Origin: SPCO01 sp964579825
GTDB lineage: Bacteria; Chloroflexota; Limnocylindria; Limnocylindrales; CSP1-4
Assembly (NCBI GenBank): GCA_964579825.1
Contig: CAZOHT010000010.1
Coordinates: 1-64,000 of the forward strand
Reading direction: 5' to 3'
Length of the DNA stretch: 64,000 nt
The notes beneath the pieces are model-generated. The model saw only the letters and a list, made by a program, of their open reading frames with translations, was not told the origin of the DNA and made no database searches. The first letter of the stretch is position 1, and the number at the start of each line of letters is the position of its first letter. The translations under genes were made by a program, and so were the position numbers. This document shows, in pieces, positions 25,073 through 34,026 of this stretch.

Positions 25073-26305
25073 TCACGCCAGGGGTCCGACCGGTCCGTCC
25101 ATGCCCGCGACGACGACACCACCCTGGAGGACCAGGGCGATCCGCGCACGATCGGCCAGGATCGAGACATCTCCAACCGGATCGCCGTCCACGACGATCA
25201 GGTCGGCGACCGCGCCCGGGGCCACCATCCCGACGTCATCCAGCCCGCACGCCAGTGCTCCGACCCGCGTCGCGGCCACCAGCGCATCAAGGGTCGGCAC
25301 GCCACCCTCGACCATCCGGATGAGCTCGAGCGCATCGCCCCCGGGCGGCCAGCTGTCGAAGCCAAGCGCGAGCGGGACACCGGCCGCGTGGGCGGCGACC
25401 AGCGTCAGGTACGCGTCGTCACGCTGGCGCTTGGCCTGTTCGACCAGCACTTCCGGGTAGTGATCGGCATGGAGTGCGGCCACGTCGTGGAACGTCGTCA
25501 GCGTCGGGACGAGCACGATGCCCCTGGTCGCCATCGCATCCAGGAGGTCCGGCGCCCGATGGAGCGAGAGACCGTGTTCGATCGTATCCACGCCTTCTTC
25601 GATCGCCAGCCGGGCGCCACCGAGACCTTCGGCGTGCGCGGCGACCCGCCGACCCATCCGATGGGCCTCATCCACGAGCGCGCGCAGCTCGTCGCGGGTG
25701 ACCTGCGCCGGCTCCGGGTCCTCGAACACGACCGACCGAGCCCCGGTCGCCATGACCTTGATGAAGTCCGCGCCACGCCGGATCTGCTCGCGGACGGCCT
25801 TGCGCATATCGTCCGGCCCGTCCGCTTCACGGTACATCGAGCCGAAGATGACCCCGCCGGGCGCCGTCGCCGACACGATCCGGGCGCAGGTCAGGACCCG
25901 CGGACCCGGGGTCAGCCCGAGCCGGATGGCATCGCGCAGGAGGAGGGCATGGTCGTCCTCGCTGCCGACGTCGCGGACCGTCGTCACGCCAGCGGCCAGG
26001 AACGCGCGAGCGCCGTTCGCCAGCTCGAAGACGCGCAGCTCGGTGGGTCGGGGCGCCTCGCCTCGAAGGATCGGAGGCAGCCGCTCGTAGCTGCTGAGGT
26101 GGACGTGCACGTCGATCAGCCCGGGCATGAGCGTCCGGCCGGCCAGGTCGCGCACGGTCGCGCCACCCGGGATCGGCGGGGCGCCGCCCGGGTACACCCC
26201 GACGATCCGGTCGCCCGAGATCTCGACCGCCGCCTGTTCCAGGACCCCGCCGAGCCCGTCGACGACCCGGGCGTCGGTCAGCCAGAGGGAGCTGTCGACC
26301 GTCAC
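25073..26305 (-). CDS. Amidohydrolase family metal-dependent hydrolase
   Basis: A 410-residue TIM-barrel hydrolase of the imidazolonepropionase/Xaa-Pro dipeptidase-like amidohydrolase group. It has the metal-binding DVHVHLSS, the carbamylated lysine in GADFIKVMATGA, VAAHAEG, TIEHG and a terminal metal Asp in LALGFDSWPPGG. The flanking beta-sandwich is formed by the first 60 residues (LTDARVVDGLGG) and the end (ADLIVVDGDPVGDV). The GTG start overlaps the DoxX stop in GTGA. It probably hydrolyses a cyclic amide, dipeptide or organophosphate-like compound. The substrate cannot be inferred. Confidence 0.88.
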   Translation of the reverse strand: MTVDSSLWLTDARVVDGLGGVLEQAAVEISGDRIVGVYPGGAPPIPGGATVRDLAGRTLMPGLIDVHVHLSSYERLPPILRGEAPRPTELRVFELANGARAFLAAGVTTVRDVGSEDDHALLLRDAIRLGLTPGPRVLTCARIVSATAPGGVIFGSMYREADGPDDMRKAVREQIRRGADFIKVMATGARSVVFEDPEPAQVTRDELRALVDEAHRMGRRVAAHAEGLGGARLAIEEGVDTIEHGLSLHRAPDLLDAMATRGIVLVPTLTTFHDVAALHADHYPEVLVEQAKRQRDDAYLTLVAAHAAGVPLALGFDSWPPGGDALELIRMVEGGVPTLDALVAATRVGALACGLDDVGMVAPGAVADLIVVDGDPVGDVSILADRARIALVLQGGVVVAGMDGPVGPLA

Positions 26306-26802
26306 TCGTGGGTCTCGACGCCCGCCACGGGCTCGGGCGTCAGCTGGCCGCCGCGGACCGTGGCGCCCAGCACGATGGCGGCCGCCACGAGGACGATGTT
26401 CTTGATGATGTACTGCCCTTCGAGCGTCGGGACGAACGGGAAGTGGACGAACGTCTCCGCCGGGAACAGGAAGAGCGGGGTCACCGTCCCGGCCATCTGG
26501 ACGAACAGGAGCAGGAGCGTCACGCGCATCCAGCGCCCGACCAGCAATCCGACGCCGATCGCCATCTCCCACAGCCCCAGGATGGGCAGGGCGACGGATG
26601 CCGGTACGATCCCCAAGGTGAGTGCGTCGATCGTCCGGCCGGCCAGGTCCTCGGCCGGGCTGAGGCCGGGGACCAGCTTGAGCGCCCCGAACCAGAAGAA
26701 GACGACACCGAGCGCGATCCGCAACAGCAGAACGCCGTAGCCGGCCATCCAGCCCGTGATCCGGCGGTCGATCCGGTCGAACCGATCCATGAGCGTCGTC
26801 AT
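26302..26802 (-). CDS. DoxX/DUF417-like membrane protein
   Basis: A 166-residue protein with four membrane helices. Helix 1 (GVLLLRIALGVVFFWFGALKL) carries the WFGxLK signature shared by DoxX-type proteins, and helices follow around LPILGLWEMAIGVGLLVG, LLLLFVQMAGTVTPLFLF and IIKNIVLVAAAIVLGA. The segment HFPFVPTLEGQYIIKN is conserved in relatives. It is coupled to the amidohydrolase gene by GTGA. The role of these small membrane proteins in redox or detoxification complexes is unclear. An ATG four codons downstream is an equally possible start. Confidence 0.82.
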   Translation of the reverse strand: MTTLMDRFDRIDRRITGWMAGYGVLLLRIALGVVFFWFGALKLVPGLSPAEDLAGRTIDALTLGIVPASVALPILGLWEMAIGVGLLVGRWMRVTLLLLFVQMAGTVTPLFLFPAETFVHFPFVPTLEGQYIIKNIVLVAAAIVLGATVRGGQLTPEPVAGVETHE

Positions 26803-26812
26803 CGGATCAAGC

Positions 26813-28864
26813 CTATCGGCTGGACCCGAGGAGCACCACGATGGACCGCCCGCCGACCCAGTAGTGGCCATCGACCGCCGGACCGTCATCCCCCACCTCG
26901 GTCAGCTGGTCCGGTCCCGTGAGGGTCGTATCGATGATCCGACGCCACGGGCCCCCGGGGCCAGGGTCCGGCAGCGCGAACTCGAGCGGCTCCCACCAGG
27001 CGTTGCAGATGAGGTGGACCGCCTCGTCGCCGGATCTGAAGGTCATCGCGATCGAGCGCGAATCGGGGCCCAGGTCCGGCTCCCCGAGCCGGACCCCGTG
27101 CAGCTCCGGATCGCCCGCCTCGAGGACGTCCAGGAGTCGCCGGCGCCACGCGATCAGCTCCCTGGCGAACCGAAGGACGTCGGCGTGTCGCTCCACGGCC
27201 GTCCAGTCGAACCAGCTCGTCGGGTCGTCGCGCACCCAGGCGTTGTTGTTGCCGCCCTGGGTCCGGCGCACCTCGTCGCCCATGAGGATCATCGGGACAC
27301 CGACGGCGAGCAGGTCCACCACGAGGAAGTTCCGGATCTGGCGTGCCCGGAGCGCGTCGATCGCCGGGTCGTCGGTCGGGCCCTCCGCACCGCCATTCCA
27401 GCTGAGGTTGAGGTCGCTGCCGTCGCGACCGTCCTCGCCGTTGGCCAGGTTGTGCTTCGCGTCGTACGAGACCAGGTCGTTGAGCGTGAACCCGTCGTGG
27501 CAGGTGATGAAGTTGAGGCTGGATTCGAGCTCCGGGTCCTTGTGGCCGTACAGGTCCGGACTGCCGATGAATCGCTGGACGAACGCGTGCACGCGACCAC
27601 CGTCACCGCGCAGGAACGAGCGCACGTCGTCGCGAAACAGGCCGTTCCACTCGACCCAGCGGTCGCCCGCGAAGTTGCCGACCTGGTACAGGCCGCCGGC
27701 GTCCCACGCCTCGGCGATGAGCCGCGTGCCGGCCAGGACGGGGTCCGTCTCGATGTCGTACAGGATCGGCGGTTCCGGGATCGGGTGGCCGGACTCGTCG
27801 CGTGAGAAGACGGACGCGAGGTCGAACCGGAACCCGTCCACGTGCATCTCGTGGACCCAGTAGCGCAGGCTGTCGCGGATCAGCCGGCGGACGACGGCGC
27901 CGTTGGCGTTGAGCGTGTTGCCGGTCCCGGTGAAATCCGCATACCGCGACCGATCGGTGGCGTCCAGCAGGTAGTAGTCGTCGTTGGCGAGACCACGGAA
28001 CGAGCGCGTCGGGCCGTCCGCCCCACCCTCGGCCGTGTGGTTGTAGACGACATCGAGGATGACCTCGAGGCCGGCGCGATGGAGGGCCTTGACCAGGTCC
28101 CGGAACTCGTCCACGGCGACCAGCGGGTCCGGCCGGGTGGCATACCCGACGTGCGGGGCGAAGAACGAGACGGTCTGATAGCCCCAGTAGTTGGTCAGGC
28201 CCGGCGGGGCGGTCTGCGGATCGAACTGGAAGACCGGCAGGAGTTCGACCGCGGTGACCCCGAGATCGACGAGGTATGGGATCTTCTCGATGAAGCCGGC
28301 GTAGGTTCCGCGCCTGGCCGCGTCGACCCCGGAGCTCGGGTCCTTCGTGAATCCAGCGAGGTGCGCCTCGTACACGACCGTCTCGCGAAAGGGCTGGGCC
28401 AGCGGCCGATCACCCTCCCAGTCGTACCGACTCGTGTCCACGACGACGCTCTTCATCGGGACGGACGCGTCGGCGGGCTCATGCGCCCCGAGGCGACGGT
28501 ACCCCTCCGGCACGGCCGTGCCGCGGGCGTAGGGGTCGAGCAGGACGTGGCTGGGGTCGAAGCGCAGGCCGGCCCCCGGCTCCCACGGGCCGTGGGCCGC
28601 GAACCCATAGAGCTGGCCCGGCGCCAGGTCCGGCACGAGGACGTGCCAGTAGTCGCCGGTCCGGTGGACGGACGGGTCGAGGGGGATCCGTGCCGCCGCC
28701 GCTGCCCCATCCTCGACCCGATCGAAGAGCAGCATTTCGAGTCCGGTCGCCCGCCGCGCGTAGATGGCGAAGTTGACCCCGTCGGGGCCGATGGTGGCGC
28801 CGAGCGGATCGCCCGTGCCGGGCTGGACGAAACGGCCCGTCGTTCGGCCGTGCACCACCGTCAT
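26813..28864 (-). CDS. glgX: Glycogen debranching enzyme GlgX (GH13)
   Basis: A 683-residue isoamylase-type debranching enzyme. An N-terminal CBM48-like domain (GATIGPDGVNFAIYARRATG) precedes the GH13 barrel: VVYEAHLAGFTKDPSS, LEVILDVVYNHTAEG (region I), VDGFRFDLASVF with the nucleophile Asp (region II), RLIAEAWDAGG with the acid/base Glu (region III) and FITCHDGFTLNDLVSY (region IV). It removes alpha-1,6 branches from phosphorylase-limit glycogen. It lies about 2 kb from pgm. ATG 28864 is chosen because the sequence just after it matches family N-termini. A start 42 bases upstream cannot be excluded. Confidence 0.93.
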   Translation of the reverse strand: MTVVHGRTTGRFVQPGTGDPLGATIGPDGVNFAIYARRATGLEMLLFDRVEDGAAAAARIPLDPSVHRTGDYWHVLVPDLAPGQLYGFAAHGPWEPGAGLRFDPSHVLLDPYARGTAVPEGYRRLGAHEPADASVPMKSVVVDTSRYDWEGDRPLAQPFRETVVYEAHLAGFTKDPSSGVDAARRGTYAGFIEKIPYLVDLGVTAVELLPVFQFDPQTAPPGLTNYWGYQTVSFFAPHVGYATRPDPLVAVDEFRDLVKALHRAGLEVILDVVYNHTAEGGADGPTRSFRGLANDDYYLLDATDRSRYADFTGTGNTLNANGAVVRRLIRDSLRYWVHEMHVDGFRFDLASVFSRDESGHPIPEPPILYDIETDPVLAGTRLIAEAWDAGGLYQVGNFAGDRWVEWNGLFRDDVRSFLRGDGGRVHAFVQRFIGSPDLYGHKDPELESSLNFITCHDGFTLNDLVSYDAKHNLANGEDGRDGSDLNLSWNGGAEGPTDDPAIDALRARQIRNFLVVDLLAVGVPMILMGDEVRRTQGGNNNAWVRDDPTSWFDWTAVERHADVLRFARELIAWRRRLLDVLEAGDPELHGVRLGEPDLGPDSRSIAMTFRSGDEAVHLICNAWWEPLEFALPDPGPGGPWRRIIDTTLTGPDQLTEVGDDGPAVDGHYWVGGRSIVVLLGSSR

Positions 28865-28930
28865 CCGGGGAGCATAGGACCTCGCGACGGGCCGTGGCTC
28901 AGGCACGCACCGCCACGTGGGCGGCGGCGG

Positions 28931-29023
28931 TCAGAAGCCGATCGCCTCCTGGACCAGGACGATCGTGATCCTGCCGGGTCGCTCCCCGTTGAGGATCAGG
29001 ATCTTGTTCATGGCGCTGTGCAT
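28931..29023 (-). CDS. Candidate small protein (30 aa)
   Basis: ATG 29023 is preceded by CCAGGAGGCCTACGGC, a full AGGAGG at seven-base spacing. It opens a frame of 30 codons encoding MHSAMNKILILNGERPGRIT, then IVLVQEAIGF, ending in TGA. The same frame stays open about 19 codons upstream, reading LGRYPLEDARAQEAYG without a usual start, so it may instead be the remnant of a longer gene. I recognise no family. It overlaps no other gene and lies between glgX and the helix-hairpin lipoprotein gene. Confidence 0.3.
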   Translation of the reverse strand: MHSAMNKILILNGERPGRITIVLVQEAIGF

Positions 29024-29074
29024 GCCGTAGGCCTCCTGGGCGCGAGCATCCTCGAGCGGGTATCGCCCAAGACG

Positions 29075-29091
29075 CTCTCAGGTGCTTCTCA
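29075..29091 (+). promoter_or_regulatory. 11-bp-spaced direct repeat, putative response-regulator site
   Basis: TCTCA at 29075 and again at 29086 (TCTCAGGTGCTTCTCA). It is in the same orientation and about 50 bp from the start of the downstream lipoprotein gene, like the repeat before the response-regulator gene at 31802. Confidence 0.45.
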
Positions 29092-29140
29092 TCCGTTCCC
29101 GTCAACATCACCACCGAACCGCCAGACTACCGAGGACCGT

Positions 29141-29542
29141 ATGCCCACCCGTCACGCCCTCAGGGCCCTTACCCTCGTCGTCGCCGGGACCGTCGCCGCC
29201 TGTGGTGGTGGAGCGGCCGCCTCGACCGTGCCCGCGACCTCGTCGGTACCGTCATCGGCGGCATCGGCCGATCCATCGCCCGCGGCGTCCAGCGAGGCGC
29301 CCACCGAGGCCAGCGCCGGCGCGGCGACCAAGCTCGATGCCAACACGGCCACCCGGGAGGAGCTAGCGGCGGCCTTCGCGGCGGCCGGGATCAGCAACGC
29401 CGACAAGTGGGCCCGCGAGGTCGCCGAGTACCGGCCCTACCCGAACGACCCGACCTGGGCCCAGCTGCGCCAGGAGCTCGGCAAGTACAACATCGATCCG
29501 GCCGTCCTCGAGCAGATCATCAGCCTGCTGCAGGTCGAGTGA
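29141..29542 (+). CDS. Lipoprotein with helix-hairpin-helix (ComEA-like) domain
   Basis: A 133-residue protein with a lipobox-type signal (LTLVVAGTVAACGGG, Cys at about 21) and a Ser/Pro/Ala linker to residue 65. The C-terminal helical domain (LDANTATREELAAAFAAAGI) resembles the helix-hairpin-helix of ComEA/T2SK-like DNA-uptake proteins, then continues YRPYPNDPTWAQLRQELGKY. An extracytoplasmic DNA-binding or structural role is possible. It may be regulated through the direct repeat 50 bp upstream, and it is coupled by GTGA to the next membrane-protein gene. Confidence 0.75.
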   Translation: MPTRHALRALTLVVAGTVAACGGGAAASTVPATSSVPSSAASADPSPAASSEAPTEASAGAATKLDANTATREELAAAFAAAGISNADKWAREVAEYRPYPNDPTWAQLRQELGKYNIDPAVLEQIISLLQVE

Positions 29543-30042
29543 GCGGACCGTCTGGGGCCCTTCGCGCGGCCGAGCCCGCCTCAACGGACACCTCAGGCGC
29601 GAGGGTCCGCCGTTGGCTGATCGTGCTGGCGGCGATCGGGACCATCGGCACGACTCTGGAACTCGTCCTGTTGCGCCATTGGGATGACGGCCTGCAGGTC
29701 ATCCCGTTCGTGGCACTCGGGGCCCTCGGCGTGGCCATCGTCCTGGTCGCGCGCCGACCCACCGCCTGGTCCATCCGGGTCGCCCGGATCCTGACCGGCG
29801 CCGTCCTCGTGACCGCGGCGATCGGCGTGTTCGTGCACATCCGTGCCAACTACGAGACGGCCCCGCTGGACTTCCGCTACACCGACTCGTGGCCGACGAC
29901 GTCGGAGCCTGTCCGATGGCTCCTCGCCGCCACCGATACGGTGGGCCCGTCGCCCAGCCTGGCACCGCTGGCGATGGCCTTCGTCGCGCTCGTCCTCCTG
30001 CTCGCCACGATAGACCACCCGGCCCTCGCATCAGACGGCTGA
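29539..30042 (+). CDS. Hypothetical membrane protein (four helices)
   Basis: A 167-residue protein. After a short polar N-terminus it has four likely membrane helices: RRWLIVLAAIGTIGTTLELV, VIPFVALGALGVAIVLVA, ILTGAVLVTAAIGVFVHI and LAPLAMAFVALVLLLATI. The loop between helices 3 and 4 (NYETAPLDFRYTDSWPTTSE) is extracytoplasmic in the simplest topology. The GTG start overlaps the lipoprotein stop, so both are one operon and may work together at the membrane. Its stop overlaps the 3' end of the convergent MttB-like gene by 12 bases. No family recognised. Confidence 0.7.
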   Translation: MSGPSGALRAAEPASTDTSGARVRRWLIVLAAIGTIGTTLELVLLRHWDDGLQVIPFVALGALGVAIVLVARRPTAWSIRVARILTGAVLVTAAIGVFVHIRANYETAPLDFRYTDSWPTTSEPVRWLLAATDTVGPSPSLAPLAMAFVALVLLLATIDHPALASDG

Positions 30043-31584
30043 GGCGATCTCCCGCTTGCGCCGGGCGATGAACGCGTCAAGCTCCTCGGCCCTGGCCGGA
30101 TCCAGCGGCGGCGGGGTCGCCTCGGCCAGCATCCGCTTCCAGATGGTGTTGGCCCGCTGCGTGGCGGTCCGGGCGTCGTCCGCCTCCCACGTCTCGAAGT
30201 TGCGCCAGTCGGACACGAGCGGGCGGTAGAACGCGGTCTCGTAGCGCTCGAGCGTGTGCGAGCTGCCGAAGAAGTGACCGCCCGGCCCGACCTCCGCGAG
30301 GGCATCGAAGCCAAGCGTCGCCTCCGACACGTCGAAGGGGACGAGGACCTCGGACAGCATCTGGAGGATCTCGGCGTCGATGATGAGCTTCTCGAACGAG
30401 GCCGTCAGGCCGCCCTCCAGCCAGCCGGCACCCTGGTACAGCAAGTTCACGCCGCCCATGACGGCGCCCCAGACGGCCATCTCGGACTCGTAGGCGGCCT
30501 GCGCGTCCACGACGTTCGATGCGGTCGCGTTCGACGAACGCCACGGCAGCCGATAGCGGCGCGCCATCTGCCCGCTGGCCAGCGCGCCCTTGACGTATTC
30601 CGGGGTCCCGAAGGCCGGCGCGCCGGTCCGCATGTCCACGTTCGAGGTGAAGGCGCCGTAGACCATCGGGGCCCCGGGTCGGACGATCTGGGACAGCGCC
30701 ACGAGGAACAGCGCCTCGGCGTTCTGTTGCGCGATCGCGCCGGCCAATGAGACGACGCTCATCGCCCCCGCCAACGTGAACGGTGTGGCGACGACGGGCT
30801 GGCCGAACAGCGCCATCTGGATGAGGCCGTCGCCCATCGGGCCGTCCAGGCGCAGTGGCGAGTTCGTGTTGATGACGGTCATGACACTCGGCTCGCGGAC
30901 CAGCGTGTCGCGGTCCACGCCTCGGACGATCCCGACGACGTCGAGCGCGTCCTCGACCGGCGTCGCGCCGAACCCGAGGCCCTGCCACGTCTTGTCCAGC
31001 TCGGTCGCGAACGTGTGATACATGTCGAGGTGGCGCGTCTCGACGGGCAGGTCGTTCGGTTCGATGGGTCCCCCACCCTCCTGGTGGATGATGTCGAGGG
31101 CGCCGACGAGCCGAACGAAGTCGCGGAAGTCGGCGAACGTGCCGGATCGACGGCCGCGGTCCAGGTCGTTCGCGAACGCGGGCCCGCCGACCGAACCGAA
31201 CACGAGGTTCCGGCCACCGAACACGATGTCCCGCGCGGGATTGCGCGCGTGGAGGGTGAACTCGCTCGGCGCGGTCGCGACGAGCGACTCGACCTGGGCC
31301 GGGTCCAGGCGGACCTTGCGCGACGAGCGATCGACCATCGCGCCTGCGCCTTCGAAGGCGTCGAGCGTCCGGTCGCCCAGGACCTCCACGCCGATCTCGG
31401 AGAGGATGCGAAGCGACGCCTGGTGGATCGCCTCGACCTGGTCGTCGGACAGGATCCGGAGGGGCTCGAACGGGTTGACCGGTCGACGCCACGGGAGCTG
31501 CTGGAGGCCGGGTGCCGCACGACGCGGACGACGATGCGGTCCGGCGGCGGCCGCGTCCGGTGCGGGGTTGGCGTCCGGGTCCAT
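30031..31584 (-). CDS. Trimethylamine methyltransferase (MttB) superfamily protein, non-pyrrolysine
   Basis: A 517-residue TIM-barrel methyltransferase of the MttB superfamily. The body has ILSDDQVEAIHQASLRILSE, RLDPAQVESLVATAP, VFGSVGGPAFANDL, MSVVSLAGAIAQQNAEALF and EVGPGGHFFGSSHTLERYET, all typical. The true trimethylamine enzymes contain a pyrrolysine encoded by an in-frame TAG. This frame has none, so it belongs with the glycine-betaine or other quaternary-amine methyltransferases (MtgB-type). Such enzymes hand a methyl group to a corrinoid protein, but no corrinoid protein or reactivase gene is nearby. The basic Pro/Ala-rich first 35 residues look like an extension, so the start could be downstream. 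Confidence 0.85.
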   Translation of the reverse strand: MDPDANPAPDAAAAGPHRRPRRAAPGLQQLPWRRPVNPFEPLRILSDDQVEAIHQASLRILSEIGVEVLGDRTLDAFEGAGAMVDRSSRKVRLDPAQVESLVATAPSEFTLHARNPARDIVFGGRNLVFGSVGGPAFANDLDRGRRSGTFADFRDFVRLVGALDIIHQEGGGPIEPNDLPVETRHLDMYHTFATELDKTWQGLGFGATPVEDALDVVGIVRGVDRDTLVREPSVMTVINTNSPLRLDGPMGDGLIQMALFGQPVVATPFTLAGAMSVVSLAGAIAQQNAEALFLVALSQIVRPGAPMVYGAFTSNVDMRTGAPAFGTPEYVKGALASGQMARRYRLPWRSSNATASNVVDAQAAYESEMAVWGAVMGGVNLLYQGAGWLEGGLTASFEKLIIDAEILQMLSEVLVPFDVSEATLGFDALAEVGPGGHFFGSSHTLERYETAFYRPLVSDWRNFETWEADDARTATQRANTIWKRMLAEATPPPLDPARAEELDAFIARRKREIASAV

Positions 31585-31801
31585 CGCCGGATGCTACGAC
31601 GCGCGACGTTCGGCCGAGCGTGCGGTCCCGGCGCGCGGGCGACGTGGCACCGCGCGCATCTCGCAGATGCACATCCGACACAGCTGAGCGTGGACACCAG
31701 CCGGACCGACATCCTGCCGCCGTCTGGAACCAACTCTACGAGGCTTCCGTCGCCGATCCGCATCTGACGGACGCATCGTGGGCCGGACGCTGGCAGCGGA
31801 T

Positions 31802-31820
31802 TCTCAGACCCATCTCAGAC
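31802..31820 (+). promoter_or_regulatory. Direct repeat TCTCAGAC-N3-TCTCAGAC upstream of the response regulator
   Basis: Two identical 8-mers 11 bases apart, one helical turn, as bound by OmpR/PhoB-type dimers. They lie 47 bp before the response regulator start, in the 282-bp region divergent from the MttB-like gene. A TGGAAT hexamer 11 bases beyond the second TCTCA could be the -10 element. Autoregulation is inferred. Confidence 0.55.
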
Positions 31821-31866
31821 AGGGAGCGTGGAATGGGGGTCACATCACACGAGGTAGGCTGACGAC

Positions 31867-32547
31867 ATGCATCTCCTGGTCATCGAAGACGACCCTCGCT
31901 TGGTCCGGCTGCTGCGCCGCCTGCTCGAGGAGGATCGCCATGTCGTCGAGACCGCCACGGACGGCGAGTCCGGGCTCGACATCGCCGAGGCGACGACCGG
32001 CATCGAAGCCGTGATCCTCGACGTCGGGCTTCCGGACATCTCCGGGCTGGAGGTCGCTCGTCGGCTTCGAGCCTCGGGTTCGGAAGTGCCCATCCTTATG
32101 CTGACGGCCCGCGACACGGTCAGCGACCGGGTCGGCGGCCTGGACGCCGGCGCCGACGACTACCTCGTCAAGCCGTTCGCGTACGAGGAACTCGCCGCCC
32201 GGATCCGCGCCCTCTCGCGCCGCGGCAGCAATGGCGTCGCCCGCCGAACGGAGCCCAAGCTCGAGGTCGGCCCGATCGCCCTCGACGAGACGACCCGCCG
32301 GGTGACCCTCGACGGGCGGACCGTCGACCTGAGTCCGCGCGAGTTCTCGCTGCTCGAGTGCCTGCTGCGCCATCCCGGCCAGACCCTCACCCGCGACCAG
32401 CTCCTGGACCAGGCCTGGCCGTTCAGCGTGGCCGTGACCCCGAATGCGGTCGACGCCTACATCCACTACCTGCGCGAGAAGCTCGGTGGCGCCGGCCGGT
32501 TGATCGAGACCGTGCGCGGCGTCGGCTATCGGCTCGCGGATGCCTGA
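31867..32547 (+). CDS. OmpR/PhoB-family response regulator
   Basis: A 226-residue response regulator. The receiver domain has acidic residues Asp8/Asp9, phospho-acceptor Asp52 (VILDVGLPD), Thr80 and Lys102 (VKPF). The winged-helix output domain follows: VDLSPREFSLLECLLRHPGQT, then the recognition helix with SVAVTPNAVDAYIHYLREKL and the wing VRGVGYRL. The histidine kinase gene overlaps by eight bases. The direct repeat upstream and similar repeats near five other genes suggest it controls an envelope-related local regulon. Confidence 0.95.
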   Translation: MHLLVIEDDPRLVRLLRRLLEEDRHVVETATDGESGLDIAEATTGIEAVILDVGLPDISGLEVARRLRASGSEVPILMLTARDTVSDRVGGLDAGADDYLVKPFAYEELAARIRALSRRGSNGVARRTEPKLEVGPIALDETTRRVTLDGRTVDLSPREFSLLECLLRHPGQTLTRDQLLDQAWPFSVAVTPNAVDAYIHYLREKLGGAGRLIETVRGVGYRLADA

Positions 32548-33919
32548 CGGGCCCAGCTCGCCCGTCGATCTCGAGGCGCAGGATGCGCCGGCGCTGGCGG
32601 CCGATGCCCGGCTGCTGGAACGCGTCTGGCGCAACCTGACCCTGTGGAGTGGCGGCACGACGCTCCTCGTCCTGCTCGCGCTCTCGGCCGTGCTGTATGC
32701 GGCCGTCGCCGGTTCGCTCGCCAACGCGGGGATCGACGAACTCCAGGAGCGGTTCGACCGTGAGACGCGCCAGCGACCGGACCCGGACGACGACTCGCGG
32801 CTCGGGTTCATCTTCGGCTCCAGCACGTACGCGCTCGCGCTCGATGCCGATGGCAACCCGGTCGTCCGACCCGGCTCGCGCCTGCCGGACGGGTTCCCCT
32901 ACGAGCCCGGGGTGGAAGCGGCCGCGGGCGGTGGGCGCGACATCCAGACGGCCACGATCGCCGGGACGCCGGTCCGCGTCCTGACCCAGAACGTCGTCGT
33001 GGACGGCCAGACCTACACGCTCCAGGTGATCCAGGACCGGACGACCGAACAGCAGACCCTCGAGATCATGTTGGCGATCCTGCTCATCGGCGGACTGGTG
33101 GTCATCGTCGTCGCGTTCGGGTTCGGGACGATCTACGCGCGACGGGCGCTCGTCCCGATCCGCGAGTCGCTGACCGGACAGCGGGCGGCGCTCCGCCGGC
33201 AACGCGAGTTCGCGGCCGATGCGAGCCACGAATTGCGGACGCCGCTGACCGTCATCCGGAGCAGCGTCGAGCACCTGGAGCGCCATCGGACGGAGCCGGT
33301 CGAGTCCGTCGGGTCTGCGCTCGTCGATATCGACGAGGAAGTCAAGCACCTGACCGCCATCGTGGATGACCTGCTGCTGCTCGCCCGCTCGGATTCGGGA
33401 GCCATCCAGCTCGAGCGGGTGCCGGTCGACCTGAGTGACGTGGTGGTCGACGGCGCCTCGGCGATGGCGAAGCCCGCCGCGGATCGCGGCGTCAACGTCG
33501 TGGTGGATCCGGGGCCGGCGGTCGTCACCGGCGACCCGGCCCGGCTGCGCCAGCTCGTCATGATCCTGGTCGACAACGCGATCCGGCACAGCCCGGAGGG
33601 TCATCGCGTGTCGGTGTCGGTCGGGACGGTCGGGACATCGGCGTCGCTCGTGGTCGAGGACCAGGGGCCGGGGATCTCGGATGCCGACCTGCCGCACCTG
33701 TTCGAACGTTTCTATCGAGCGCCCGGCGCCCCGGGCGGCGGGACCGGCCTCGGGCTGGCCATCGCGGCCTGGATCGTGGATCGCCACGGCGGCCGGATCG
33801 TGGCCGAGAACCGCACCGAGGGCGGCGCGCGGTTCAAGGTGACGCTGCCTGCCAGCGGCTCGTCGCCCGTGCCGGATGACGCGGTCGAGCCGGCGCCCGT
33901 GTGGCACCCCGAGGGCTGA
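32540..33919 (+). CDS. Sensor histidine kinase
   Basis: A 459-residue membrane kinase. Helix 1 (TLWSGGTTLLVLLALSAVLY, about 34-53) and helix 2 (IMLAILLIGGLVVIVVAFGF, about 176-195) enclose an extracytoplasmic sensor domain of about 120 residues. The HisKA dimerisation domain carries His230 in ADASHELRTPL. The ATP lid region shows the N box (LVDNAIRHSPEG), G1 (VEDQGPGIS), F box (LFERFYRAPG) and G2 (GGTGLGLAIA). It should phosphorylate the regulator encoded immediately upstream. The sensor domain has no recognised fold, so the signal is unknown; control of an HtrA protease suggests envelope stress. Confidence 0.95.
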   Translation: MPDGPSSPVDLEAQDAPALAADARLLERVWRNLTLWSGGTTLLVLLALSAVLYAAVAGSLANAGIDELQERFDRETRQRPDPDDDSRLGFIFGSSTYALALDADGNPVVRPGSRLPDGFPYEPGVEAAAGGGRDIQTATIAGTPVRVLTQNVVVDGQTYTLQVIQDRTTEQQTLEIMLAILLIGGLVVIVVAFGFGTIYARRALVPIRESLTGQRAALRRQREFAADASHELRTPLTVIRSSVEHLERHRTEPVESVGSALVDIDEEVKHLTAIVDDLLLLARSDSGAIQLERVPVDLSDVVVDGASAMAKPAADRGVNVVVDPGPAVVTGDPARLRQLVMILVDNAIRHSPEGHRVSVSVGTVGTSASLVVEDQGPGISDADLPHLFERFYRAPGAPGGGTGLGLAIAAWIVDRHGGRIVAENRTEGGARFKVTLPASGSSPVPDDAVEPAPVWHPEG

Positions 33920-33975
33920 CATCCCTCCATCGTGGCGTCGGGAACCGACCGAGCGATGGCGCTCACCCGACACCA

Positions 33976-34006
33976 GAGGCGCCCGACCTAGCCGGCCGAG
34001 CGCCTC
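33976..34006. terminator. Weak hairpin between convergent genes
   Basis: GAGGCGC and GCGCCTC form a 7-bp stem with a 17-base loop between the kinase gene and the convergent protease gene. No T-run is present. Confidence 0.25.
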
Positions 34007-34026
34007 GGGACCGCGGGCTGCAGTGG

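Noticed and set aside
30031..31584. Pyrrolysine-containing trimethylamine methyltransferase
   Set aside because: There is no in-frame TAG within the gene, and no pyl genes or corrinoid partner are present.
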